This document shows positions 18,123 through 26,469 of a stretch of DNA of 64,000 nucleotides, piece by piece (the stretch's first letter is position 1; every line of letters begins with the position of its first letter). The notes below the pieces were generated by a model. It ran no database searches, had not been told where the DNA came from, and was given only the letters and a program-made list of their open reading frames with translations. Source of the DNA: JAXLQL01 sp046331625. Its GTDB lineage: Bacteria; Acidobacteriota; Terriglobia; Bryobacterales; Bryobacteraceae. Where the stretch lies: assembly GCA_046331625.1 (NCBI GenBank), contig JAXLQL010000008.1:62001-126000 (forward strand). The letters are read 5' to 3'. The position numbers and the translations under genes are program-made.

Positions 18123-18400
18123 AGCCCGTGGCTAAAGTCGCGTGGGCCGCGTTGCCAGCGCCCAGGTCTGGGGATGTCGCCAGATTCGAGGCGTGGCCAG
18201 AGACGCAATGCGGGCCATTTCGAAGGAGCCGCAACGAAGCAGAGGGCCCCATGCCGCCGCAACCGTCTCAGCGGCCGGGGTTTGTGCCCGCATGCTTCGT
18301 TGCTCGCCGCTCCAGATGGGCAGGCATCGCTTCCTTCTCGCGCCTCGCCTTCGGGCACAGATCCCGCGCCGCGCGGCCCACGGGACTCTAGCCACAGGCT
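18123..18400. mobile_element. Fold-back MITE-like element, copy 1
   Basis: 278 bp, about 85-90% alike by eye to copy 2. The ends are inverted repeats: AGCCCGTGGCTAAAGTC at the left and, inverted with two changes, GACTCTAGCCACAGGCT at the right. Internal inverted segments (GCAACGAAGCA at 18231-18241 against TGCTTCGTTGC at 18293-18303) would let the whole unit fold on itself. No protein is encoded; open frames inside are chance. Confidence 0.75.
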
Positions 18401-18544
18401 GCTAGCTAGCCCGAGATCTTTGAAAATAGAATATTTCCTGGAACGTGGAGCATCTAGCGCCCGATTACTCGATCCGGATCGCTTTCGGCCGTGAGCTTCA
18501 TACTCAGCTTACAGCGGAGACGTTAACCCAGACCTTGGCATAGC

Positions 18545-18819
18545 AGCCCGTGGCTAAAGTCGCGTGGGCCGCGTTGCGAGCGCCCACGTCTGGGGATGTC
18601 GCCAGATGCGAGGCGAGGCGAAGCACGCAATGCGGGCCATTTCGAAGGAGCCGCAACGAAGCAGATGGCCCCATGCCGCCGCAACCCTCTGGGCGGCCGG
18701 GTTTGTGCCCGCATGCTTCGTTGCTCATCGCTCGAGATGGGCAGGCATCGCTTCCTTCTCGCGCCTCGCCTTCGGGCACAGATCCCGCGCCGCGACCCAC
18801 GGGACTTTAGCCACGGGCT
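18545..18819. mobile_element. Fold-back MITE-like element, copy 2
   Basis: 275 bp in the same orientation as copy 1, separated from it by 144 bp of unrelated sequence. Its terminal inverted repeats are perfect over 17 bp (AGCCCGTGGCTAAAGTC and its complement). The same internal GCAACGAAGCA / TGCTTCGTTGC pair is present. It ends 12 bases before the stop of the MOSC gene and may provide its 3'-end hairpin. Confidence 0.75.
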
Positions 18820-18830
18820 AGAGGGCTGCT

Positions 18831-19331
18831 CTACACGGCTTGGTCGAGGAAGATGATCGGCGCTCCCGGGAACACCTCGCCGCCTTCCACCACCGACGCA
18901 TAGAATCCGCTCATGCCCCAATGCGGCGACGTGGGATCGCCTGCCTTCACGAGCTGATCGTGGATCTTCGGGCGCAGATCCGCGCCATAGACATCCAGCG
19001 CTTTGCACGGACCGCGCGGCTTGGTCAGCTCGATGATCACGTCCGAGCCAATGCGGTATCGCTGTCCCGCGCGCAGCGTCCGCCGATCCAGCCCTTCCAC
19101 CGTGAAGTTCTCCCCGAGCGCGCCATGAAACAGCGGATAGCCGTGAGCGATCAACTCGTCGATCACTTCCTTCGAAATCAGCAGCAACGCCTGTCGCGGG
19201 CCGCCATGAATCTGCGGATGCGCCTGCGCGTCTCCTTCGAGTCCGAACGGCGTCACCACGCCGCGCGAGACGGGCCGCTTGGGCAATCCGCCTTTGGGAG
19301 CGATGTGGATCTGGATCACTCGTGCGCTCAT
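18831..19331 (-). CDS. MOSC domain protein (YiiM-like)
   Basis: 166 residues from the ATG at 19331 (MSARVIQIHIAPKGGLPK). MOSC-domain features are GLEGDAQAHPQIHGG, ENFTVEGLDRR and TKPRGPCKALDVYG, with the conserved cysteine that carries sulfur in this superfamily. YiiM-type MOSC proteins handle the molybdenum cofactor and reduce N-hydroxylated compounds. Its start is only 31 bases from that of the divergent M55 peptidase gene, so both promoters must overlap the coding regions or be very compact. The 3' end abuts a fold-back element. Confidence 0.88.
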   Translation of the reverse strand: MSARVIQIHIAPKGGLPKRPVSRGVVTPFGLEGDAQAHPQIHGGPRQALLLISKEVIDELIAHGYPLFHGALGENFTVEGLDRRTLRAGQRYRIGSDVIIELTKPRGPCKALDVYGADLRPKIHDQLVKAGDPTSPHWGMSGFYASVVEGGEVFPGAPIIFLDQAV

Positions 19332-19362
19332 CGGGAATCCACAGGATACCAAGAGCAGTACA

Positions 19363-20208
19363 ATGTCCCCCATGCGCACGATTGTTCTGGCAATGTTGCT
19401 CGGCGCCGCCGCCTGGGCGCAGAAGAAGACGGTGTTCCTGATCACCGATGCCGAAGGCGTGGGCGGCGTCTGCCGCCAAGATCAGACCGATCCGAAAGAT
19501 CCCGAGATGCGGCAGCTTCTCACCGGCGAGATCAATGCCGCGGTGGACGGCTTCTTCGATGGCGGGGCCGGCGAGGTGATCGTGTGGGACGGTCACGATG
19601 GCAGCCAAACACTGTCGACGCTCACGATTCATCCTCGCGCGAAGCTGCTGATGGGCGGGCTCGGCGCGTCGATGCTGATGGAGCGCAAGTTCACCGCGGT
19701 CGCCTACGTGGGCCAACACAGCAAGGCGGACGTGCGCGCGGGCATCATGGCGCATAGTTACTCCTCGCTCGGGATACAGACGATGAAGCTCAATGGGAAG
19801 ACGGTGGGCGAGATCGACGTGATCGCTGCGATGGCGGGACACTTCGGCACGCCCGTGATCTTCTTGAGCGGCGATCAGGCCGCCACGGATGAGTTGCGCG
19901 AGATCGTGCCTGATGCCGAACTCGTCGCGGTGAAGGAAGGCCTGGCGCGGTATGTGTGCATCAGCATGTCGGCGCAGGAGGCACGCGGTTGGATTCGCTC
20001 GGGAGCGCGCAGAAGCATGGAGAAGATCGGAAAGATCAAGCCGTACACAGTGCCCGGTCCGGTGACGCTCGAGATCGAATACACCACGCGCAACTCGCTC
20101 TCGTTGAACGCGCCGGATTTCGCGGGCGCGAAGGTCCTGGGCGATCGCACGATTCAGTACACGGGCAAAGACGTGCTCGACGTCTGGCGGCGATACCGGG
20201 CGCGTTGA
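19363..20208 (+). CDS. Secreted M55-family D-aminopeptidase (DppA-like)
   Basis: 281 residues from the ATG at 19363 (a second ATG at 19372 is equally possible), with a short signal peptide ending AAAWAQ. M55 metal and catalytic residues are all recognisable: DAEGV, VWDGHDGS, YVGQHS, the catalytic histidine in MAHSYS, and VGEIDVIAAMAGH. DppA enzymes cleave D-amino-acid dipeptides such as D-Ala-D-Ala. A signal peptide is unusual relative to the cytoplasmic Bacillus enzyme and suggests work in the periplasm on wall-derived peptides. A GntP-type permease gene follows after 14 bases, so uptake and hydrolysis are probably linked. Confidence 0.88.
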   Translation: MSPMRTIVLAMLLGAAAWAQKKTVFLITDAEGVGGVCRQDQTDPKDPEMRQLLTGEINAAVDGFFDGGAGEVIVWDGHDGSQTLSTLTIHPRAKLLMGGLGASMLMERKFTAVAYVGQHSKADVRAGIMAHSYSSLGIQTMKLNGKTVGEIDVIAAMAGHFGTPVIFLSGDQAATDELREIVPDAELVAVKEGLARYVCISMSAQEARGWIRSGARRSMEKIGKIKPYTVPGPVTLEIEYTTRNSLSLNAPDFAGAKVLGDRTIQYTGKDVLDVWRRYRAR

Positions 20209-20222
20209 AGCCTCAGGGAAGC

Positions 20223-21614
20223 ATGGACGTTCTCATCGTTCTGGCAGCGCTCGCGTTTCTGATGGTGGCGGCCTATCGCGGCGCGAGCGTCATCGTGTTC
20301 GCTCCAGTCGCGGCGCTGGCCGCCGTGATGCTCACCTCGCCGGCCATGGTGTTGCCGTTCTACTCGGCCGTCTTCATGGAGCGGCTGGCGGGCTTCGTGA
20401 AGCTGTATTTTCCGGTGTTCCTGCTGGGCGCGGTGTTCGGGAAGCTGATCGAAACGTCGGGCTTTGCCCGTTCGATCATCGCCGCGGTGACGGGCGCGGT
20501 GGGCAGCGAGAAGGCGATGCTCGCGATCGTGATCGTGGGAGCGCTGCTCACCTACGGCGGAGTATCGCTGTTCGTAGTGGCGTTCGCCGTATATCCGTTC
20601 GCTGCGGAGCTGTTCCGTGCGGCCGACATTCCGAAGCGGCTCATTCCAGCCACCATCGGGCTCGGCGCATTCACGTTCACCATGGACGCGTTGCCAGGCA
20701 CGCCCCAGATCCAGAACATCATCCCTTCGTCGTTCTTCAAGACCGATGCCTGGGCTGCGCCGCGGCTCGGGATCATCGGTGGCATCTTCGTGTTCGCGGC
20801 GGGAATGGCGTATCTCGAATGGCGCAGGCGGCAGGCGCGCACCGCGGGCGAAGGATACGGAACGGGTCACCGCAACGAACCGGAGTCGCCGGTCTCCGAG
20901 CGGCTGGCGTCACCGTTGGTGGCGTTGGCTCCGCTGGTGGCTGTGGGCGTGCTGAACAAGATCTTCACCGCGGCGATCCCGGCCCGATACGGCGCGAGCG
21001 TCGATTTGAGCGCGGCCGGCGTGACGGCGGAGAAGATCGACGTGAGCAAGACCGCGGCGCTGTGGGCGGTGGAAGCGGCCTTGGTGGCGGCGATCGTGCT
21101 GGTGATCGTCACGGCGTTCCGGCGCGTGCGTCCTGCGTTTCATGCGGCCATCGGAGCGGCGGTTGCAGGTGCGATGCTGGCGGCGATGAACACGGGATCC
21201 GAGTACGGATTCGGTGCAGTGATCTCGTCGCTCTCGGGATTCCGCGCCGTGAACGATTTCCTGGTGGGAGCGATTCGCGATCCGCTGCTGAGCGCGGCCA
21301 TCACCACCACGGCGCTTGCGGGGATGACGGGCTCGGCATCGGGCGGCATGAGCATCGCGCTGGCGGCGATGGGCGCCGCATACCTCGAACAGGCGCGGAC
21401 GGCGGGGATCCCGGCCGAGGTGCTGCATCGCGTGACGGCGATGGCGAGCGGAGGCATGGACTCACTGCCCCACAACGGCGCCATCATCACCCTGCTGGCG
21501 GTGACCGGGCTGACGCACGCCGAGTCGTATCGCGACATTTTCGCGCTGACGCTGATCAAGACGGCAGCGGTGTTCGTGGTGATCGGCGTCTACTATTTGA
21601 CCGGGATCGTCTGA
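20223..21614 (+). CDS. GntP-family permease
   Basis: 463 residues from the ATG at 20223, with AGGGAAG just upstream. Strongly hydrophobic with about 12 predicted membrane spans. It has the two-fold GntP pattern: an FPVFLLGAVFGKLIE segment early, LGAFTFTMDALPGTPQIQN, and the second-half counterpart GGMDSLPHNGAIITLL. GntP proteins are proton symporters for gluconate and other hydroxy acids. The real substrate here is unknown. Co-transcription with a D-aminopeptidase points to a wall-peptide breakdown product or D-hydroxy/amino acid. Confidence 0.85.
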   Translation: MDVLIVLAALAFLMVAAYRGASVIVFAPVAALAAVMLTSPAMVLPFYSAVFMERLAGFVKLYFPVFLLGAVFGKLIETSGFARSIIAAVTGAVGSEKAMLAIVIVGALLTYGGVSLFVVAFAVYPFAAELFRAADIPKRLIPATIGLGAFTFTMDALPGTPQIQNIIPSSFFKTDAWAAPRLGIIGGIFVFAAGMAYLEWRRRQARTAGEGYGTGHRNEPESPVSERLASPLVALAPLVAVGVLNKIFTAAIPARYGASVDLSAAGVTAEKIDVSKTAALWAVEAALVAAIVLVIVTAFRRVRPAFHAAIGAAVAGAMLAAMNTGSEYGFGAVISSLSGFRAVNDFLVGAIRDPLLSAAITTTALAGMTGSASGGMSIALAAMGAAYLEQARTAGIPAEVLHRVTAMASGGMDSLPHNGAIITLLAVTGLTHAESYRDIFALTLIKTAAVFVVIGVYYLTGIV

Positions 21615-22019
21615 GCGGCGCGGCCGTCACCGCCCGGTGGCCCTCCACGGCCGATACGCGCACCGCATTTGGCGAGCACGAGTTCACGGTCTCTCCCGGC
21701 GGCCTCCAGCGCGGCGTCAATCACAACATCGCGGTCGACGGCGTGGCGGCGGTGAATTCCGCGCCACTATGTCGGCAGCGCCGGATCCACCATCGAGAGC
21801 ACCGGGCCCAAGTGGAACAATCCGCATCCGTATCCTGAGAGCCGTGCAGGCGCGCCAGGCGTTCCCGTTCGATGGAACCATCCGGCGCCTGCAATCGTGG
21901 CCGGTGAAGAGCCAGTAATCCCCGAATTCCAACCCGGGCCACGACCCTACGAGCCCCTACGCGGAGGGACAAGTGCCAGGCAAAGAGATCGATTCAGCGC
22001 CGCCCCATACAATAGGAAT
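21615..22019 (+). other. Intergenic stretch, possible gene remnant
   Basis: About 400 bases without an intact gene. Short stretches have coding-like composition (TAFGEHEFTVSPGG in one plus frame, KWNNPHPYPESRAG in another). They are not continuous and no family is recognised. They could be a degraded gene end. No clear promoter or terminator is seen. Confidence 0.3.
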
Positions 22020-23705
22020 GTGCTCCGCTTCTGGGTGGCATTGTGCGCCGTCACGCTTTCCGCCCAAACTCAATTCTTCCCGCTCCGTGAGGTCCGCGCC
22101 GGCCAACGCGGCGTAGGCCGCACCGTGTTTTCCGGCGACAAGATCGAAGAGTTCCAAGCCGAGATACTCGGCGTGCTCGAAAATGCGGGTCCGAAACAAT
22201 CGATCATTCTGGCGAAGCTCTCCGGCGGACCATTGGCGCACTCGGGCGTCCTCCAGGGGATGAGCGGAAGTCCCGTGTACATCAGCGGGCGTCTGGTGGG
22301 AGCGGTGGCGCTTGCCTACGCGTTCTCGAAGGATCCGATCGCGGGCATCCGGCCGATCGAAGAGATGGTGCAAGCCTCGCGCACCTCGCCTCGCGCGGCG
22401 AGCCTGCAGGAGTTGGCGCAAGGCAAGCGCGAACTGGCGGCGGGGGGGGCGAGGCTGATCGAGATCGCCACGCCACTGAACATGGCGGGCTTTACGGCGC
22501 GAACGATCGAGGCGTTTCTGCCGCAGTTTCGCGCGCTCGGACTCGAACCCATGCAAGGAGCGCTCGGTGGCCGAGCGCGGGGGGGGGCTCCGGGCAAGCT
22601 CGAACCGGGATCGATGATCAGCGTGCAACTGATCACGGGCGATCTCGCCATGAGCGCCGACGGCACAGTAACGCATATCGATGGCCAGAAGGTCTATGCG
22701 TTTGGACATCGGTTCCTGTCGATCGGATCCACCGACCTACCGTTCTCGCGGGCCGAAGTGCTCACGCTATTGCCGAACGTGAACCAGTCTTTCAAGATCT
22801 CGGCGGCGAGGGAATGGATGGGCTCGATCACCGCGGACCACACCACCGCCATCGCCGGCGAGCTCGGCCGCAAGGCGCGCATGGTGCCGGTGAGTGTCTC
22901 CGTGAAAGGCCGCGACCGCTACAACGTGGAGGTGGTCCGTGACCGCCTCATGACGCCCTTCCTGCTGCAGACCATGACCTTCTCCGCGCTCGACGCGACT
23001 GAGCGTCTCACCGGCTCAGCAACCGTGGCGATCACCGGCACGCTCGAGTTCGAGAAGGGTGCACCGATCGCCGTGCGCAACATCTACGCGGGCGAGACCG
23101 CGGTCCCGATGGCGGCGTCGCTCGCGGGCGCGGTTCCGCTGAGCTACGCCATGCAGAGCGGATTCCCCGAGTTCGACGTGAAGCGCGTCTCGCTCGAAGT
23201 GACTCCCGTCGAGGAGAAGAAGCAGATGCAGGTGGAGCAGCTTTGGCTCTCGCGCAACAAGGCGAAAGCCGGTGACTCCGTGGATATCTACGTCATCGTC
23301 TCCGGACCCGCGGGCGACCAGCGCCGCAAGTTCGCTTGGAGAGTGCCGCAGCGAGCCAAGGCCGGAGCGCTCACGGTAACTGCCATGGACGCCTCGGCGG
23401 CCAACTTGGCCGACTACGCCTACATACTCGCGCAACAGCCTCCGAACGCCGAACGCGTCCGCGAAGTGTTGAACGGGCTTCGCGCGAGCGACACGGTGGC
23501 GGTGCGTATCTCGAGCACCGAGCCGACCTACGTAGTGCAAGGACAATCCATGCCGGACCTGCCGCCTTCGATGGCGCTGATGCTGCGGAGGAGCCCCTCG
23601 GGCGCGCTCATGGGGCCAGCGGCCAAGCTGGGCGGGTTCGAGTTCCGCATCGATGGTTTCGTGGTCTCGGGCTCGAAGAGCGCCCAATTGGAAATCCAGG
23701 AATGA
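22020..23705 (+). CDS. Secreted SpoIVB-type (S55) serine peptidase domain protein
   Basis: 561 residues from a GTG at 22020, chosen because it opens a signal peptide (LRFWVALCAVTLSAQTQ); the frame is open further up to 21897 but without sense as a protein. S55 features: RAGQRGVGRTVFSGDKIEEF, a nucleophile motif LQGMSGSPVYISGRLVGAV near residues 78-96, and YAFGHRFLSIGSTDLPFSRA. SpoIVB cleaves SpoIVFA in sporulation, but this non-sporulating context and size fit the large acidobacterial family of secreted S55 proteins whose substrates are unknown. The C-terminal half is beta-rich. Its TGA overlaps the ATG of the next gene, so the two are translated together. Confidence 0.85.
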   Translation: MLRFWVALCAVTLSAQTQFFPLREVRAGQRGVGRTVFSGDKIEEFQAEILGVLENAGPKQSIILAKLSGGPLAHSGVLQGMSGSPVYISGRLVGAVALAYAFSKDPIAGIRPIEEMVQASRTSPRAASLQELAQGKRELAAGGARLIEIATPLNMAGFTARTIEAFLPQFRALGLEPMQGALGGRARGGAPGKLEPGSMISVQLITGDLAMSADGTVTHIDGQKVYAFGHRFLSIGSTDLPFSRAEVLTLLPNVNQSFKISAAREWMGSITADHTTAIAGELGRKARMVPVSVSVKGRDRYNVEVVRDRLMTPFLLQTMTFSALDATERLTGSATVAITGTLEFEKGAPIAVRNIYAGETAVPMAASLAGAVPLSYAMQSGFPEFDVKRVSLEVTPVEEKKQMQVEQLWLSRNKAKAGDSVDIYVIVSGPAGDQRRKFAWRVPQRAKAGALTVTAMDASAANLADYAYILAQQPPNAERVREVLNGLRASDTVAVRISSTEPTYVVQGQSMPDLPPSMALMLRRSPSGALMGPAAKLGGFEFRIDGFVVSGSKSAQLEIQE

Positions 23706-25930
23706 AGCATCTTATTTTGGCCGCGGCGCCGGCGGTGTTACTCGCGGCCAGTCCGCAGTCTTGGGAATTGACGAGTTACCAGGACTTTCTGAAAGGCCGT
23801 TTCAGCGGGATCGCGCTCAGCAAAGACGGCCGGATGCGGCTGGCTCCGAAGCTCGACGTGCTGGCCGGCGACGCCGAGCCCGCGGTTTGGAGCGTGGCGC
23901 GCGCCAGTGACGGCACGGTCTACTTCGGTACGGGACACAAGGGCAAGCTCTATCGGATGACGCCGGGCGGTAAAGCCGAAGCGATCTTCTCGGCGTCAGA
24001 GGCGGAGATCTTCGCCGTAGCTGTCGATGGCGCCGGGCGCGTCTACGCGGGCACGTCTCCCAACGGCAAGATCTATCGGGTGGAAGGCGGCAAGGCGAGC
24101 GAGTACTTCGCGCCGGGTGCGCAGTATATATGGTCGCTTGCGGTGGGTTCCGATGGCGCGCTCTACGCAGGCACGGGCGGCGAGGGCAAGGTCTTCCGCA
24201 TCACGGCAGCGGGGAAAGGCGAAGTCTGGTACGACACCGGCCAGGGCCACGTTACGGCCCTGCTCCTCGACGAGCAAGGGCGGCTGCTCGCGGGCACGGA
24301 GCCGAACGGCATCCTGTATCGCGTCACCGCGAAAGACAAGGCCTTCGTGCTCTACGATGCGAACTTGCCCGAGATTCGCGCCCTCGCGCTCGGTCCCGAT
24401 GGTTCGATCTATGCGGCGGCGATGGGCGGATCCATCGCGAAGGCCACCGCGGCGGCGGGCGCGGCAGCCGCGGCTTCGTCCACCATCTCGGTGACAGCCA
24501 CGAGCACGAGCATCACCGTCACGGACCAATCCGCGCAGCCGCAAGCGGACCAGCCGAAGCCCGCGGCTCCCGCAGCCACTCCGGCGGGACAGCCTGCTGC
24601 GGCATCGGCGCCGGTGACCGAAGTGGCAGGGGTCGAGAAGAGCGCCGTCTACTGGATCCACGCCGACAACACGGTGGACACGCTGTTCAGCAGCAAAGAG
24701 GAGAACGTCTACGATATCGCGGTGACGCCCACCGGGCTGCTGCTCGCCACCGACAACCAGGGCCGCATCTACTGGCTCGACCGCACACGCAAATCCTCAC
24801 TTTTGGTTGAAACAAAAGACAACGAAGCTGTTCGATTGCTCGGAGCGCCCGGGGGGGTATTGGTTGCAGCGGCGAATCCGGGAAAGCTGTACCGCCTCGC
24901 GGCCGAAACCGTTGGCACGGGCACATACGAATCCGGAGTGCACGATGCCACCACGGCGTCGCGCTGGGGCAAGCTCTCGTGGCGGGCGCGTCCGTGCAGC
25001 GGGTGCGGGGTCAGCTTCCGGACACGGTCTGGAAACTCCGCCGTTCCGGACAAGACGTGGAGCGACTGGTCAGCGCCGCTCGGTGATGCGGCGGGTACTG
25101 CCGTGGCGAGTCCCGGAGCGCGCTTCGTGCAATGGAAAGCGGAACTGACGGGCGCGGGCGGACAGTCTCCGGAACTCGATTCGGTGCGCCTTGCGTACCT
25201 GCCTCAGAACCTCGCGCCGGCCATGAAGAGCGTCACGGTAAGTGCGGCTACGGCATCGGCGGGCGCGAAGCCGGCGGCAACGGCGGGCGCTGCCGCCACT
25301 CCCACCTACAGCATCACGGTCACCGATACCGGCGAAGCAGGCGCATCTTCGGCAACTGGCACGGCCACGCAGCCGCTGACTCGCGCGTCAGCCGAGCAGA
25401 TCGTAATCAGTTGGCTCGCTGAGGATCTCGATGGCGACAAGCTGCTCTATTCGGTGTTCGTGCGCGGCGAGAACGAGTCCGAGTGGAAGCCGATCAAACG
25501 GGACATGACAGAGACGCTCGCTACGATCGATGCCGAGGCGCTGGCGGACGGGCGTTACTGGTTCCGAGTGACGGTGAGCGACCGGCTGGCGAACCCCGCG
25601 CCCTACGCGCGCGAAGACGAGATGACGAGCGCGCCGATTCTGGTGGACCGCACCCCCCCCGCGGTAACTCTGTCGCAGCCAACCCGATCGGGGGGGGGAG
25701 TGGAGATCCGCGTGGAGGCCAAAGACGCTACATCTCCGCTCAAGTCGGCCGAGTATTCAATCGACGCAGGCGCATGGATGCCGCTCGCGGCGGCGGACGG
25801 CGTGGTTGACTCGGAAGCCGAGAGCTTCGTGCTGCGTCTGGATCCGGCGCCGGCGGGCGAGCACACCGTGGTGGTGCGCGCGGTGGACGCGGCCAACAAC
25901 GCGGGTCTCGCGAAGCTAGTGCTCCGCTAG
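23702..25930 (+). CDS. Secreted beta-propeller protein coupled to the S55 peptidase
   Basis: 742 residues; the ATG overlaps the previous stop (ATGA). Signal peptide MKHLILAAAPAVLLAAS. Residues of about 60-245 hold four propeller-blade repeats of the pattern GxxYAGTxxxGKxYR (VYFGTGHKGKLYRM, VYAGTSPNGKIYRV, LYAGTGGEGKVFRI, LLAGTEPNGILYRV). An Ala/Pro/Thr-rich linker follows, then a second propeller part (YDIAVTPTGLLLATDNQGRI) and C-terminal Ig/FN3-like sheets. No catalytic residues are visible. A binding partner or substrate for the peptidase is the simplest reading. Confidence 0.85.
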   Translation: MKHLILAAAPAVLLAASPQSWELTSYQDFLKGRFSGIALSKDGRMRLAPKLDVLAGDAEPAVWSVARASDGTVYFGTGHKGKLYRMTPGGKAEAIFSASEAEIFAVAVDGAGRVYAGTSPNGKIYRVEGGKASEYFAPGAQYIWSLAVGSDGALYAGTGGEGKVFRITAAGKGEVWYDTGQGHVTALLLDEQGRLLAGTEPNGILYRVTAKDKAFVLYDANLPEIRALALGPDGSIYAAAMGGSIAKATAAAGAAAAASSTISVTATSTSITVTDQSAQPQADQPKPAAPAATPAGQPAAASAPVTEVAGVEKSAVYWIHADNTVDTLFSSKEENVYDIAVTPTGLLLATDNQGRIYWLDRTRKSSLLVETKDNEAVRLLGAPGGVLVAAANPGKLYRLAAETVGTGTYESGVHDATTASRWGKLSWRARPCSGCGVSFRTRSGNSAVPDKTWSDWSAPLGDAAGTAVASPGARFVQWKAELTGAGGQSPELDSVRLAYLPQNLAPAMKSVTVSAATASAGAKPAATAGAAATPTYSITVTDTGEAGASSATGTATQPLTRASAEQIVISWLAEDLDGDKLLYSVFVRGENESEWKPIKRDMTETLATIDAEALADGRYWFRVTVSDRLANPAPYAREDEMTSAPILVDRTPPAVTLSQPTRSGGGVEIRVEAKDATSPLKSAEYSIDAGAWMPLAAADGVVDSEAESFVLRLDPAPAGEHTVVVRAVDAANNAGLAKLVLR

Positions 25931-25989
25931 CGCGGCGGCAGCCGGTTCACTGCTAAACTAGATCGAGCGCTTCACGCGCACACTTCCCC

Positions 25990-26079
25990 GGAGAGATGGC
26001 CGAGTGGTTGAAGGCGCACGCTTGGAAAGCGTGTATAGGGGAAACTCTATCGAGGGTTCGAATCCCTCTCTCTCCGCCA
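25990..26079 (+). tRNA. tRNA-Ser (anticodon GGA)
   Basis: A 90-nt class II tRNA. Acceptor GGAGAGA (25990-25996) pairs with TCTCTCC (26069-26075), followed by discriminator G and an encoded CCA. The anticodon stem ACGCT/AGCGT frames the loop with GGA. A long variable arm and a GGTTCGAATCC T-loop are present. An extended -10-like box (TGCTAAACT, 25951-25959) lies 30 bases upstream. No integrase or att repeat is seen next to it. Confidence 0.97.
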
Positions 26080-26469
26080 CCTTCCTCTCACGCTAACGGC
26101 ACGACAAGACCTCCAGGGCCGCTGCATCGTTATCGGCCGCGATCGAGATGCCTCCTTTCAGGAGCGCCAGTGCGTGGCCCCATCCGGCGGGTTGCGCACG
26201 CGGAGCCTTTGCCTGGACAGCCAAGAACTGGGTGTGCCGAGGGCGCAGCAAACCCATGCCCCTGTTTTTCAGCAGCGAACAGGGAGCCGTGATTCGGGCG
26301 GAGTTTGGGTTTCCAACTGGGATGATCCACCCGCATCTGTGCCCTCGGTGTCCAGACCGGCCGATGTTCCCCCATGGGTCGTCGAACTGAGCTTCTCCGC
26401 TCGTTTTCTACCCCATTCTCAGTCGTTTACCGGACAGGCGTCCAATGTCGCCGGTGGTATACTTCCGTT
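26080..26469. other. Intergenic stretch after tRNA-Ser
   Basis: About 390 bases with no gene I can support. Short frames on both strands overlap each other and match nothing recognised. tRNA 3' flanks are common integration sites, but I see no repeat of the tRNA end, no integrase and no clear terminator here. Confidence 0.4.

Noticed and set aside
18523..19842. A 439-codon minus-strand frame spanning the second fold-back element and the MOSC/M55 genes
   Set aside because: It runs across a non-coding repeat and is out of frame with the MOSC gene; composition is arginine-rich noise.
25990..26469. Integration site at tRNA-Ser
   Set aside because: No integrase, no direct repeat of the tRNA 3' end and no phage or plasmid genes follow within the next 10 kb.
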